NCBI GenBank assembly: GCA_011048855.1
Contig: DSCZ01000443.1
Location: forward strand, 1-5,707
Reading direction: 5' to 3'
Origin: Desulfobacteraceae bacterium
GTDB taxonomy: Bacteria > Desulfobacterota > DSM-4660 > Desulfatiglandales > Desulfatiglandaceae
Length of the DNA: 5,707 nt
This document shows positions 1 to 5,641 of this stretch, one piece after another (position 1 is the stretch's first letter; each line of letters opens with the position of its first letter). The translations under genes and the position numbers were made by a program. Below the pieces are notes generated by a model. The model did no database searches. It was not told the DNA's origin and saw only the letters and a program-made list of their open reading frames with translations.

Positions 1-9
1 ACTCATACT

Positions 10-903
10 ATGCCATTTTCGAAGAGAAAAGCGTCCACGGTGTTCCTCTGTGTGGTGATCGGCCTTATCCTGTTGAAAGGGGTAGTCGCATGGTTTACAA
101 ACAGCCTCAGCATCCTGGCCCAAACTGCGGACAGTCTCCTTGACCTGTTTTCGGGCTTTATCGTTTTCATCGCAGTCCGGGCCGCTGATAAGGAGGAAGA
201 TCAAAAGCATCCCTACGGACACCACAAGCTGGAGGATTTCGCGGGGCTGGTTCAGGGGATTTTAATCGGCGCAGCCGGTATCGGCATCATTTATTCTTCT
301 GTACGGCGGATAATGTCCCGGTCCGGGATGCAGGCGCCGGAAGCGGGGATTGCCGTGATGGTGGTGTCGATTGCAGCCAGCCTCTGGCTTTCCCGCTATT
401 TGAAAAAGGCTGCGGTTCAGACACGTTCCGTTGCGCTTGAAGCGGCGGCGAACAACATACGGGCCGATGTTTATTCAGCTTTCGGCGTGCTTGCCGGACT
501 TTTCGTTCTGCGTTTGACGGGCGTGGCCGTCATTGACCCGATTCTGGCGATTGCAATGGCCTTGTATATTTTAAAGATCGGCTTTGATACCATCAATAAG
601 CCTTTTTCAAAATTGATAGACGCAAGGTTGTCCGATGAAGAAGAACAGATAATAAGGGATGTGATCAATGAGCATAACCATGAGGTGGCGGGATATCATC
701 GATTGAGAACCAGGCAGGCCGGAGACAAGCGCCACATCGATCTTCACGTCCTTATGCCCAAGAGCATGGCGCTCGAAACCTGTCACCGGATCTGTGACAA
801 AATTGAAGCCGGCATTGAAGAAAGACTGCCGGGCTCCAGCACGGTGATCCATGCAGAACCCTGCGATGGTGAATGTGACGACTGTCCTTTGTCCTGTAAG
901 TAA
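10..903 (+). CDS. Cation diffusion facilitator (CDF) family metal exporter, Cys-rich C-terminus
   Basis: Inner-membrane divalent metal/proton antiporter of 297 residues, the usual CDF length. Six membrane segments are visible (about 11-30, 32-56, 77-97, 112-131, 150-170, 174-192), followed by a cytoplasmic domain (about 203-284). The transport-site motif in TM2 is DSLLD (D41, D45). In TM5 the usual HxxxD is NIRAD (N149, D153), so the site reads D-D-N-D. The family signature HPYGHHK is at 67-73. The cytoplasmic domain has HIDLH (242-246), H259 and the closing HAEP (281-284), the usual metal-binding histidines of this domain. After HAEP comes a tail with C285, C289, C292 and C296. From family knowledge, replacing the TM5 His argues against a zinc-type site and is reminiscent of manganese CDFs such as pneumococcal MntE; substrate is inferred only. 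No Shine-Dalgarno is visible in the 9 bases before ATG and the frame is open to the window edge, so the true start may lie upstream. Family call is firm. Confidence 0.93.
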   Translation: MPFSKRKASTVFLCVVIGLILLKGVVAWFTNSLSILAQTADSLLDLFSGFIVFIAVRAADKEEDQKHPYGHHKLEDFAGLVQGILIGAAGIGIIYSSVRRIMSRSGMQAPEAGIAVMVVSIAASLWLSRYLKKAAVQTRSVALEAAANNIRADVYSAFGVLAGLFVLRLTGVAVIDPILAIAMALYILKIGFDTINKPFSKLIDARLSDEEEQIIRDVINEHNHEVAGYHRLRTRQAGDKRHIDLHVLMPKSMALETCHRICDKIEAGIEERLPGSSTVIHAEPCDGECDDCPLSCK

Positions 904-932
904 GGATACATGACGGCTCCGTCGCTGTATCC
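904..932. terminator. Hairpin between convergent CDF and EamA genes
   Basis: One base after the CDF stop, GGATACA (904-910) pairs perfectly with TGTATCC (926-932), and inside it GACG (912-915) pairs with CGTC (920-923) around a GCTC loop. It sits where a terminator shared by two convergent genes would be. There is no T-tract on either side, so intrinsic termination is uncertain; it may instead protect 3' ends or be a decayed member of the repeat family at 1983 and 5487 (see findings). Confidence 0.45.
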
Positions 933-991
933 GTATCCTGCAGCCTGCAGGTCGGTCTTCCATTCCCGGCATCATGGTCCGCCGATTAAAA

Positions 992-1831
992 TCAGGTTGT
1001 CGTTATCAGTACGGCACCTCCTGCCACCAGAATGGCTGCACCGACGCGTGCAGGCCATGGCCGTTCACCTAGAATGACGGTGCCTATCAGCGCCGCGATG
1101 ACGACGCTTGATTCCCTGATGGCTGAAACCGCCGCCATCGGCGCAAAAGCCACGGCATAGATGACAAGACCGTAAGCGACAATGGAGCAGACCCCGGTTC
1201 CAGCAAGCGCCGGCCATTCTCGCAGAACCTGGTTTTTGAGCCTTCTCTTCCTCCTGTAGATGACGACCATGATCACAGGGAATTCGCAGATGAACAGCCA
1301 GGCGATATATCCGAACGGGCTTCCGGAGGCTCGAACGCCTATCCCGTCTGCAACCGAATACCCGGCTATGACAGCTCCGGTGGCCAAAGCAAGATAAACC
1401 GCGGATCGATCTTCCGCGGAAGGTGAGCGGCGCACAAAGGCCATGGTGGTGATCCCGGCCGAAGAAAGAACCAGGCCGACGGCGGCTGTGAAGGACAACG
1501 ACTCCCCTGCAAAGAAAAACCCGCCCAGAGCCACCAGCAGCGGAGCGGCCCCCCTCGCCAGGGGGTAAACCCGGCTGAGGTCGCCGAACCGGTAGGCGTT
1601 TACGAGGCATGCGTAATAGGCATAATGAAACAGGGTAGCCGCTGCAATGGCCGGCCAGGAGGCGGGATCCGGTGCAGGAACGAACGGAGCGGCCACCGGG
1701 CCCGCCAGGAATTGGCCGAGCGCCACCGCAGAAATCACAACCAGGCGGTCTGACGCCGTTTTTACGAGGGCGTTCCAGGAAGCGTGAAGCAACGCAGCGA
1801 TTAATACCAAAAAAGCGATTTCAAGGCTCAT
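992..1831 (-). CDS. EamA/DMT-family transporter, ten membrane segments
   Basis: Integral membrane protein of 279 residues in the drug/metabolite transporter superfamily. It shows the typical internal duplication: two EamA repeats of five helices each, about residues 1-133 and 143-278. Likely helices are 4-22, 31-51, 62-79, 91-108, 112-132, 143-162, 173-192, 207-228, 232-254 and 260-277. The fourth helix of repeat 1 carries YPLARGAAPLL (89-99) followed by GES (109-111). The matching stretch of repeat 2 carries AVSAIRESS (234-242) followed by GERPWP (255-260), the usual pattern of EamA halves. A basic loop RRKRR (193-197) after helix 7 fits the positive-inside rule. The substrate cannot be told from sequence; relatives export amino acids and other small metabolites. 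The ATG at 1831 gives a complete first helix but lacks a clear Shine-Dalgarno. The gene is convergent with the CDF gene (88 bases between stops) and divergent from hcp. Confidence 0.9.
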   Translation of the reverse strand: MSLEIAFLVLIAALLHASWNALVKTASDRLVVISAVALGQFLAGPVAAPFVPAPDPASWPAIAAATLFHYAYYACLVNAYRFGDLSRVYPLARGAAPLLVALGGFFFAGESLSFTAAVGLVLSSAGITTMAFVRRSPSAEDRSAVYLALATGAVIAGYSVADGIGVRASGSPFGYIAWLFICEFPVIMVVIYRRKRRLKNQVLREWPALAGTGVCSIVAYGLVIYAVAFAPMAAVSAIRESSVVIAALIGTVILGERPWPARVGAAILVAGGAVLITTT

Positions 1832-1931
1832 GGTTTTATCTTTTAAATCACCGGCCTGAATGTGTGTGGAGGGGTTTTAATCGGCCCCCGTTTCGTTTTC
1901 CTTGAAAGCCGGCAAGAGTTCTAATACCTTG

Positions 1932-1960
1932 TTTATCGAGAAAGGTCATCAAAATTCCAA
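1932..1960 (-). promoter_or_regulatory. Candidate sigma-70 promoter for the EamA gene
   Basis: Read on the minus strand, TTGGAA (1960-1955) and GATAAA (1937-1932) are separated by exactly 17 bases, each matching the consensus at 4 of 6 positions. This would start transcription near 1925, about 95 bases before the ATG. Only a weak prediction; no operator is seen. Confidence 0.28.
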
Positions 1961-1982
1961 TTTTTTATGACGGGCATACCCC

Positions 1983-2014
1983 CTGCAGGAACGACGTCCC
2001 CGTTGCGATATCCG
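1983..2014. repeat. REP-like dispersed hairpin repeat, copy 1
   Basis: This 32-base stretch, beginning CTGCAGGAAC and ending TATCCG, matches 5487-5518 at 30 of 32 positions. The core CGACG-tccc-CGTTG folds into a short stem with one G-T wobble. It lies in the divergent EamA/hcp intergenic region, outside any gene. Intergenic location, small hairpin and near-identity of two copies 3.5 kb apart are what one expects of a REP-type element; the layout recalls GGAGCGA-type REPs of Pseudomonas, but a family relation is not shown. No transposase is in the window. Confidence 0.6.
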
Positions 2015-2025
2015 TAGAATCCCGT

Positions 2026-2056
2026 GGAATTCTGTCCAAAAAGTATTCAGGATTCC
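2026..2056. other. Inverted repeat upstream of the hcp promoter
   Basis: GGAATTCTG (2026-2034) pairs with CAGGATTCC (2048-2056) over nine pairs including one G-T wobble, around a 13-base loop. It starts 12 bases after the REP-like copy and ends 39 bases before the hcp palindrome. No T-tract follows. It may be part of the repeat element or chance; function is unknown. Confidence 0.3.
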
Positions 2057-2095
2057 ATTTGCGGCAATCATCTAAAATAATTGTTCAGATCGCTT

Positions 2096-2109
2096 TTGAC
2101 TTAAGTCAA
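2096..2109. promoter_or_regulatory. HcpR-like (CRP/FNR-family) operator upstream of hcp
   Basis: A perfect 14-base palindrome, TTGACTTAAGTCAA, centred at 2102.5 and 99 bases before the hcp start. It has the form TTGAC-N4-GTCAA that I recall as the predicted site of HcpR, the CRP/FNR-family regulator of hcp genes in sulfate-reducing Deltaproteobacteria. The centre lies about 41.5 bases before the start site predicted from the -10 box at 2132, the spacing of class II activators. The regulator gene itself is not in this window. Confidence 0.72.
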
Positions 2110-2131
2110 TGTCGCGATGGCTGCGGTTGTG

Positions 2132-2137
2132 TATCAT
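2132..2137 (+). promoter_or_regulatory. hcp -10 box
   Basis: TATCAT matches the TATAAT consensus at 5 of 6 positions and predicts a start near 2144, giving a 65-base leader. The position 17 bases upstream (around 2109-2114) has no -35 hexamer, which fits a promoter needing an activator bound at the 2096-2109 palindrome. Confidence 0.5.
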
Positions 2138-2195
2138 CCAACCCGTATTGAGACGAAAGTATCGGATTTTTACAGGCAATTATTCATGCAAAGAC

Positions 2196-2201
2196 AGGAG
2201 G
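2196..2201 (+). promoter_or_regulatory. hcp ribosome binding site
   Basis: A full AGGAGG lies seven bases before the ATG at 2209. It fixes the hcp start, which also places the first cluster cysteine at residue 3 as in characterised class I Hcp proteins. Confidence 0.85.
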
Positions 2202-2208
2202 GAAGGCC

Positions 2209-3855
2209 ATGTTTTGTTTTCAATGTCAGGAGACGGCGAAGAACCAGGGATGCACGGTTAAAGGGGTGTGCGGGAAACCAGAAGAGACAGCGGATCTGCA
2301 GGATCTGCTCATTTACGTATGCAAGGGAATCTCGGTTTATGGAGAAAAACTGAAAGAACAGGGAACACTGAACAGGGATGCCGGCAGGTTTATCTGTAAG
2401 GCTCTTTTTACAACAATCACGAACGTTGCCTGGGACGATGATGTGATCATCGAACGGATTAAAGAAGGCTTGAAGGTGAGAGACGCCCTTAAAGAGAAGA
2501 CAGGCTCCGCGGCTTCAGATGTTCTTCCGGACTGTGCCGTGTGGGCTCCGGGGGACAGGGACGCCATCCTGGCCAGGGCGATGAGCGACGAAGTTCGCAT
2601 CACGGCCGCACAAAACGAGGATGTCCGTTCGCTGCGGGAACTGCTTGTTATCGGCTGTAAAGGGATTGCCGCCTACGCCGACCACGCCGCGATCCTCGGT
2701 CATGAGAAGGACGAGATCTACGGTTTTCTGATGGAAGCCCTGGCATCCACCACCAAGGACCTTTCCGTGGATGAAATGATTGCTATGGTTATGAAAGCCG
2801 GAGAAACGGCGGTGAACACGATGGCGCTCCTGGACAAGGCCAATACCTCGGCCTACGGAAATCCCGAGATAAGCGAAGTGAACATCGGGGTTCGCGGAAA
2901 TCCCGGAATCCTCATTTCCGGGCATGACCTGAAGGATATGGAAGAACTGCTCAAACAAACCGAGGGAACCGGCGTGGATGTTTATACCCACGGAGAAATG
3001 CTTCCGGCCAATTATTACCCTGCGTTCAAGAAGTATGATCATTTCGTCGGGAACTACGGCGGCTCCTGGTGGCACCAGAATAAGGAATTCGAGTCGTTCA
3101 ACGGGCCGGTGATTTTAACCACCAACTGTCTTATTCCGATCAAAAAAGAGAATACCTACAAGGATCGTCTTTTCACGACCGGTGTCGTGAACTATCCTTC
3201 GGTCATGCATATAGCCGACAGGCCGAAGGGAGGGGCGAAGGATTTTTCGCCGGTGATCGAGGCGGCGAAAAAATGCAAGCCGCCCGAGGAGATCGAATCC
3301 GGAAAAATTGTCGGGGGTTTCGCACACAATCAGGTCCTGGCCCTGGCGGATAAAGTCATCGATGCCGTGAAATCCGGTGCTATCAAGCGTTTTGTGGTGA
3401 TGGCCGGCTGCGACGGGCGGCAGAAAGCACGCGGTTATTTCACCGAGGTGGCCGAAAATTTGCCTAAAGACACGGTGATTCTTACCGCGGGCTGCGCGAA
3501 GTACCGCTATAACAAGCTCAACCTGGGAGATATCGGCGGCATCCCGCGTGTGCTGGATGCAGGTCAGTGCAACGACTGCTACTCTCTGGCGGTGATAGCA
3601 CTTAAATTGAAAGAAGCCTTCGGCTTGGGCGATATCAATGAACTGCCCGTTTCATACGACATTGCATGGTATGAGCAGAAGGCGGTTGCTGTGCTGCTTG
3701 CGCTGCTTTCTCTGGGTGTCAAGGGGATCAGGCTTGGGCCGACGCTTCCTGCATTCCTTTCTCCCACTGTGGCAGGAGTGCTGGTTGACAAATTCGACAT
3801 CAAACCGATCGGTACCGTGGAAGAGGATGTCGCCGCGATGATGGCCGGGAAGTAG
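2209..3855 (+). CDS. hcp: Hybrid cluster protein (class I), hydroxylamine/NO reductase
   Basis: Cytoplasmic Fe-S protein of 548 residues, also called prismane protein or hydroxylamine reductase. The family reduces hydroxylamine in vitro and is tied in vivo to detoxifying nitric oxide and to protein S-nitrosylation in anaerobes. The N-terminal cubane cluster motif is C3, C6, C15, C21, the class I spacing of Desulfovibrio. All expected hybrid-cluster ligands are present: H239, E263, C307, C401 (the persulfide position), C429, C454 and E489, each exactly five below the D. vulgaris numbering as I recall it (244, 268, 312, 406, 434, 459, 494). The catalytic-site lysine is K491. Length is normal and nothing appears broken. 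The gene appears to stand alone: its own HcpR-like operator, -10 box and strong ribosome site lie upstream, and a strong hairpin follows the stop. No reductase partner (hcr) or ferredoxin gene is adjacent. Confidence 0.98.
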   Translation: MFCFQCQETAKNQGCTVKGVCGKPEETADLQDLLIYVCKGISVYGEKLKEQGTLNRDAGRFICKALFTTITNVAWDDDVIIERIKEGLKVRDALKEKTGSAASDVLPDCAVWAPGDRDAILARAMSDEVRITAAQNEDVRSLRELLVIGCKGIAAYADHAAILGHEKDEIYGFLMEALASTTKDLSVDEMIAMVMKAGETAVNTMALLDKANTSAYGNPEISEVNIGVRGNPGILISGHDLKDMEELLKQTEGTGVDVYTHGEMLPANYYPAFKKYDHFVGNYGGSWWHQNKEFESFNGPVILTTNCLIPIKKENTYKDRLFTTGVVNYPSVMHIADRPKGGAKDFSPVIEAAKKCKPPEEIESGKIVGGFAHNQVLALADKVIDAVKSGAIKRFVVMAGCDGRQKARGYFTEVAENLPKDTVILTAGCAKYRYNKLNLGDIGGIPRVLDAGQCNDCYSLAVIALKLKEAFGLGDINELPVSYDIAWYEQKAVAVLLALLSLGVKGIRLGPTLPAFLSPTVAGVLVDKFDIKPIGTVEEDVAAMMAGK

Positions 3856-3871
3856 CCTGAGGTCATGTCCT

Positions 3872-3910
3872 TCGGGGTCGGAATAGGCGATTGTGCCTAT
3901 CCGACCCCGA
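3872..3910 (+). terminator. Strong hairpin after hcp, probable terminator
   Basis: Starting 16 bases past the hcp stop, TCGGGGTCGG (3872-3881) pairs with CCGACCCCGA (3901-3910), and ATAGGC (3883-3888) pairs with GCCTAT (3895-3900). That is 16 pairs with a single bulged A and a six-base loop. The T-tract of a textbook intrinsic terminator is missing (TTAGG follows), so it may act with Rho or as a 3'-end stabiliser. It separates hcp from the promoter of the next gene. Confidence 0.65.
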
Positions 3911-3945
3911 TTAGGAAACCCGCCCTGATGCCGTCAAATTCTGTT

Positions 3946-3974
3946 TTGAATGGAATCCTGATCGAAAATATGAT
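3946..3974 (+). promoter_or_regulatory. Sigma-70-type promoter for ilvN
   Basis: TTGAAT (3946-3951) and TATGAT (3969-3974) are separated by exactly 17 bases, with 4 of 6 and 5 of 6 consensus matches. Transcription would begin near 3981, leaving a leader of about 80 bases before ilvN. With the hairpin after hcp, this indicates that ilvN is transcribed independently. Confidence 0.6.
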
Positions 3975-4017
3975 ATCTGCTGTATGAGACCCATCAGCGG
4001 TAGAGAAACCAGAAACT

Positions 4018-4050
4018 CCCGCCGGGGGTCATAATTCTACCCGCCGGGGG
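4018..4050 (+). repeat. Pair of 11-base direct repeats in the ilvN leader
   Basis: CCCGCCGGGGG occurs at 4018-4028 and again at 4040-4050, a 22-base period (two helical turns) with an 11-base AT-rich spacer. The run of G ending the second copy (GGGGGA, 4046-4051) is the only Shine-Dalgarno-like sequence before the ATG at 4062, with a long 10-base spacing. The pair could be a protein site or control access to the ribosome site; this is inference. Confidence 0.55.
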
Positions 4051-4061
4051 ATTTTGCTTTA

Positions 4062-4556
4062 ATGTTGGATAATCTACAGAGATATACGATAACTATGCTT
4101 GTCGAAAACGAGCCGGGGGTGACAGCCCGGGTGGCAGGGATGTTTGCCGGAAGAGGATACAACATCGAGACGATATGCGGGGCCCCCACCGCCAACCCGG
4201 AAATGTCGCGCATCACGATAACGACAAACTCCACTCCGGATCAGGTCGAGCAGATTTTCAAGAACCTGAGGCGGCTCGTGAACGTTATCAAAGTCCGGGA
4301 CATGACCGGCCGGGAGGCAGTCAAGCGAGAAATGGCCTTGATATGCGTCAAGGCGCTACCGGCCGACAGGGCGGACATCTACTCCATCATCAAAAGCTTC
4401 GGCGGAAGAATCGTGGACACCGGGCTTACACATTATATTTTCGAGGTGACCGGTTCCGGTGGAAAAATAGACACCCTGGTCCGGCTCCTTGAACCGATGG
4501 GTATAGAAAAACTCGCCCGCTCCGGGATCCTGGGGCTTTATCGGGAACCGGAATGA
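4062..4556 (+). CDS. ilvN: Acetolactate synthase small (regulatory) subunit
   Basis: Regulatory subunit of acetohydroxyacid synthase, 164 residues, which binds the catalytic IlvB subunit, raises its activity and confers feedback inhibition by valine in branched-chain amino acid synthesis. The N-terminal ACT domain (about 8-80) has the family signature ENEPGVTARVAGMFAGRGYN (15-34). Residues N16, G19 and N34 align with E. coli IlvH N11, G14 and N29, positions implicated in valine binding, so valine control is likely kept. The C-terminal domain (about 85-160) has VKREMALI (87-94) and the late LARSG (151-155), both typical. The ATG at 4062 gives a normal length; a later Met at residue 12 would cut into the first ACT strand. 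Its own promoter lies upstream. No ilvB or ilvC is next to it, unlike the common ilvBNC arrangement; the catalytic subunit must be encoded elsewhere. The symbol ilvH would be equally valid. Confidence 0.95.
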   Translation: MLDNLQRYTITMLVENEPGVTARVAGMFAGRGYNIETICGAPTANPEMSRITITTNSTPDQVEQIFKNLRRLVNVIKVRDMTGREAVKREMALICVKALPADRADIYSIIKSFGGRIVDTGLTHYIFEVTGSGGKIDTLVRLLEPMGIEKLARSGILGLYREPE

Positions 4557-4563
4557 GCAAAAA

Positions 4564-5322
4564 TTATATTAAAACCACCAGGCTTGTGCCGTGAATATGC
4601 TTCAGTCCGGCCGCGGTTTTTTCTTCGACTTCCTCCAGCGCTCTGGTGACACCCTCCCATACGCCGTAATCATGCCAGACGACAACTCCGGCGGGGCTGC
4701 GCAGGCGGAAGGCGGTTTCACTGTCTTTCACCGCATAGTCATAAGCATGGGAGCCGTCTACGAAAACGAGGTCGCAGCGTCTTTCATAGGGAGTAAAGTC
4801 GAATTCCGCGGAATCGCCGTAAAGCTGGGTTATCCGGCTGACTGGATCAGGGAAGATTTTCGAATTATTCATAAATCTTTCACCGGAAACCGATTTTTCA
4901 ATATAATGTTTTTCGCCCGATTCGACCGCGAACCGGGTATGTTCGCCCGGAGGCAGATCAAGGGTGAAGACCCTGCAGTCCGGTGCGTTCAAAGCGAGGT
5001 TCAACGTGGTTCTTCCGTCGAAGGTTCCGATTTCGAATATCGATCCACCGACGGGAAGGTGACGCGCAAACTGACATAATACACCCAATTCCGATATCCG
5101 GACATTGCCGTCTGATTTTTGACCTTCAAGGATGCGGATGGTTTTACGCCCCATCAGGGATGACCATTTTACGACGGGCAGCAGGGTTTTTTGTTCGTGG
5201 GTGTCGGTTTTCCCCCTGATTCTTCGTGAAAATCCACGCAAGGAATCGGTGACGGTTGATATCGGGAGGTATATTTCAGTTGCATAAAAGCCGATAAAAT
5301 TATTTTTGCCAGGGTTTTTCAC
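4564..5322 (-). CDS. Class I SAM-dependent methyltransferase (Methyltransf_24-like)
   Basis: Predicted cytoplasmic methyltransferase with a Rossmann-type fold; substrate unknown. Counting from the GTG at 5322 (252 residues), motif I is FEIGTFDGRTT (96-106), the SAM-binding glycine loop. It is followed by FTLDLPPGE (119-127) with the acidic residue after strand 2, then YGDSAEFDF (168-176), CDLVFVDGSHAYD (183-195) and VVVWHDYG (213-220). The VDGSHxYD and WHDYG blocks are typical of the Methyltransf_24 group often found near glycan or cell-surface genes. Start choice: the frame is open to a GTG at 5415 (283 residues) with no ribosome site. The GTG at 5322 has GGAG seven bases before it, and the stretch between the two is AT-rich and promoter-like, so I prefer 5322. 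The ATG encoding residue 57 is possible but lacks a ribosome site. The gene is convergent with ilvN, stop codons 7 bases apart, and nothing nearby suggests its substrate. Confidence 0.85.
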   Translation of the reverse strand: MKNPGKNNFIGFYATEIYLPISTVTDSLRGFSRRIRGKTDTHEQKTLLPVVKWSSLMGRKTIRILEGQKSDGNVRISELGVLCQFARHLPVGGSIFEIGTFDGRTTLNLALNAPDCRVFTLDLPPGEHTRFAVESGEKHYIEKSVSGERFMNNSKIFPDPVSRITQLYGDSAEFDFTPYERRCDLVFVDGSHAYDYAVKDSETAFRLRSPAGVVVWHDYGVWEGVTRALEEVEEKTAAGLKHIHGTSLVVLI

Positions 5323-5423
5323 ACAACGGCTCCATGTTTCTTTGATGTTGGTTTGAAAATATATAATGAATTCAAGGGGCTTCACTTTCTGCCGGAACGT
5401 GCAGGAAAATACCACAATTTTTT

Positions 5424-5468
5424 CTGCACGGGTAGTGGATTTTCAAGTGCAGGGTGGCACCATCCACC
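5424..5468. other. Overlapping small inverted repeats
   Basis: CTGCAC (5424-5429) pairs with GTGCAG (5447-5452); GTGGAT (5435-5440) pairs with ATCCAC (5462-5467); and GGTGG (5453-5457) pairs with CCACC (5464-5468). The pairings overlap and cannot all form at once. The region is directly upstream of the longest methyltransferase frame; role unknown, may be part of the adjoining repeat cluster. Confidence 0.3.
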
Positions 5469-5471
5469 TTA

Positions 5472-5518
5472 CGGATACTTGATCTACTGCAGGAGCGACG
5501 TCCCCGTTGCGTTATCCG
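5472..5518. repeat. REP-like dispersed hairpin repeat, copy 2
   Basis: Bases 5487-5518 match copy 1 (1983-2014) at 30 of 32 positions. The core GCGACG-tccc-CGTTGC forms six pairs with one G-T wobble. In this copy the flanks add an outer stem: CGGATA (5472-5477) pairs with TATCCG (5513-5518), so the element here spans 47 bases. It is intergenic, upstream of the methyltransferase gene. Confidence 0.6.
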
Positions 5519-5551
5519 ACGACAATTTAAGGCAGTGCCCATGCGTAAATG

Positions 5552-5611
5552 CCGGATGGAAACTAGGTCGTGTCCATCCGGAAATACCGGATGGCACTAG
5601 TGGAGTTTCCA
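5552..5611. repeat. Nested 60-base palindrome with alternative pairings
   Basis: TGGAAACT (5557-5564) pairs with AGTTTCCA (5604-5611), enclosing a perfect inner stem CCATCCGG (5574-5581) / CCGGATGG (5587-5594) with loop AAATA, extended by GTG (5570-5572) / CAC (5595-5597) past one bulge. A third copy, CCGGATGGA (5552-5560), can instead pair with TCCATCCGG (5573-5581), so the middle arm has two competing partners. This resembles the end of a miniature inverted-repeat element or a BIME-like repeat; identity is unknown. Confidence 0.6.
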
Positions 5612-5641
5612 GATCGGAAATGAGGGATTTTGCCCAAGATC

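Noticed and set aside
607..975. Minus-strand 122-codon frame opposite the CDF gene.
   Set aside because: It lies almost entirely antisense to a clear CDF coding sequence and has no recognisable domain.
2026..2056. Hairpin upstream of hcp as an intrinsic terminator.
   Set aside because: No T-tract follows and no gene ends before it; both neighbouring genes point away from it.
2096..2101. TTGACT as a -35 hexamer of the hcp promoter.
   Set aside because: It is 30 bases from the TATCAT -10 box, far too long, and is half of the perfect palindrome, so it is better read as part of the operator.
2117..2353. A 78-codon plus-strand frame beginning in the hcp leader.
   Set aside because: It overlaps hcp in another frame, has Arg-rich composition typical of an out-of-frame reading, and lacks a ribosome site.
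3984..4034. A 16-codon open frame in the ilvN leader, considered as an attenuation leader peptide.
   Set aside because: It has no ribosome site and only one branched-chain codon (one Ile, no Leu or Val), and no terminator/antiterminator pair follows it.
4018..4050. Repeated units in the ilvN leader as a small CRISPR array.
   Set aside because: Only two 11-base units with an 11-base spacer; far below CRISPR repeat and spacer sizes, and no cas genes.
4591..5079. Plus-strand 162-codon frame opposite the methyltransferase gene.
   Set aside because: The minus strand encodes the clear SAM-binding motifs; the plus frame has no family features and is a shadow.
5541..5600. A short plus-strand frame starting at the ATG at 5541.
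   Set aside because: Only 19 codons, lying across the nested palindrome, with no ribosome site.
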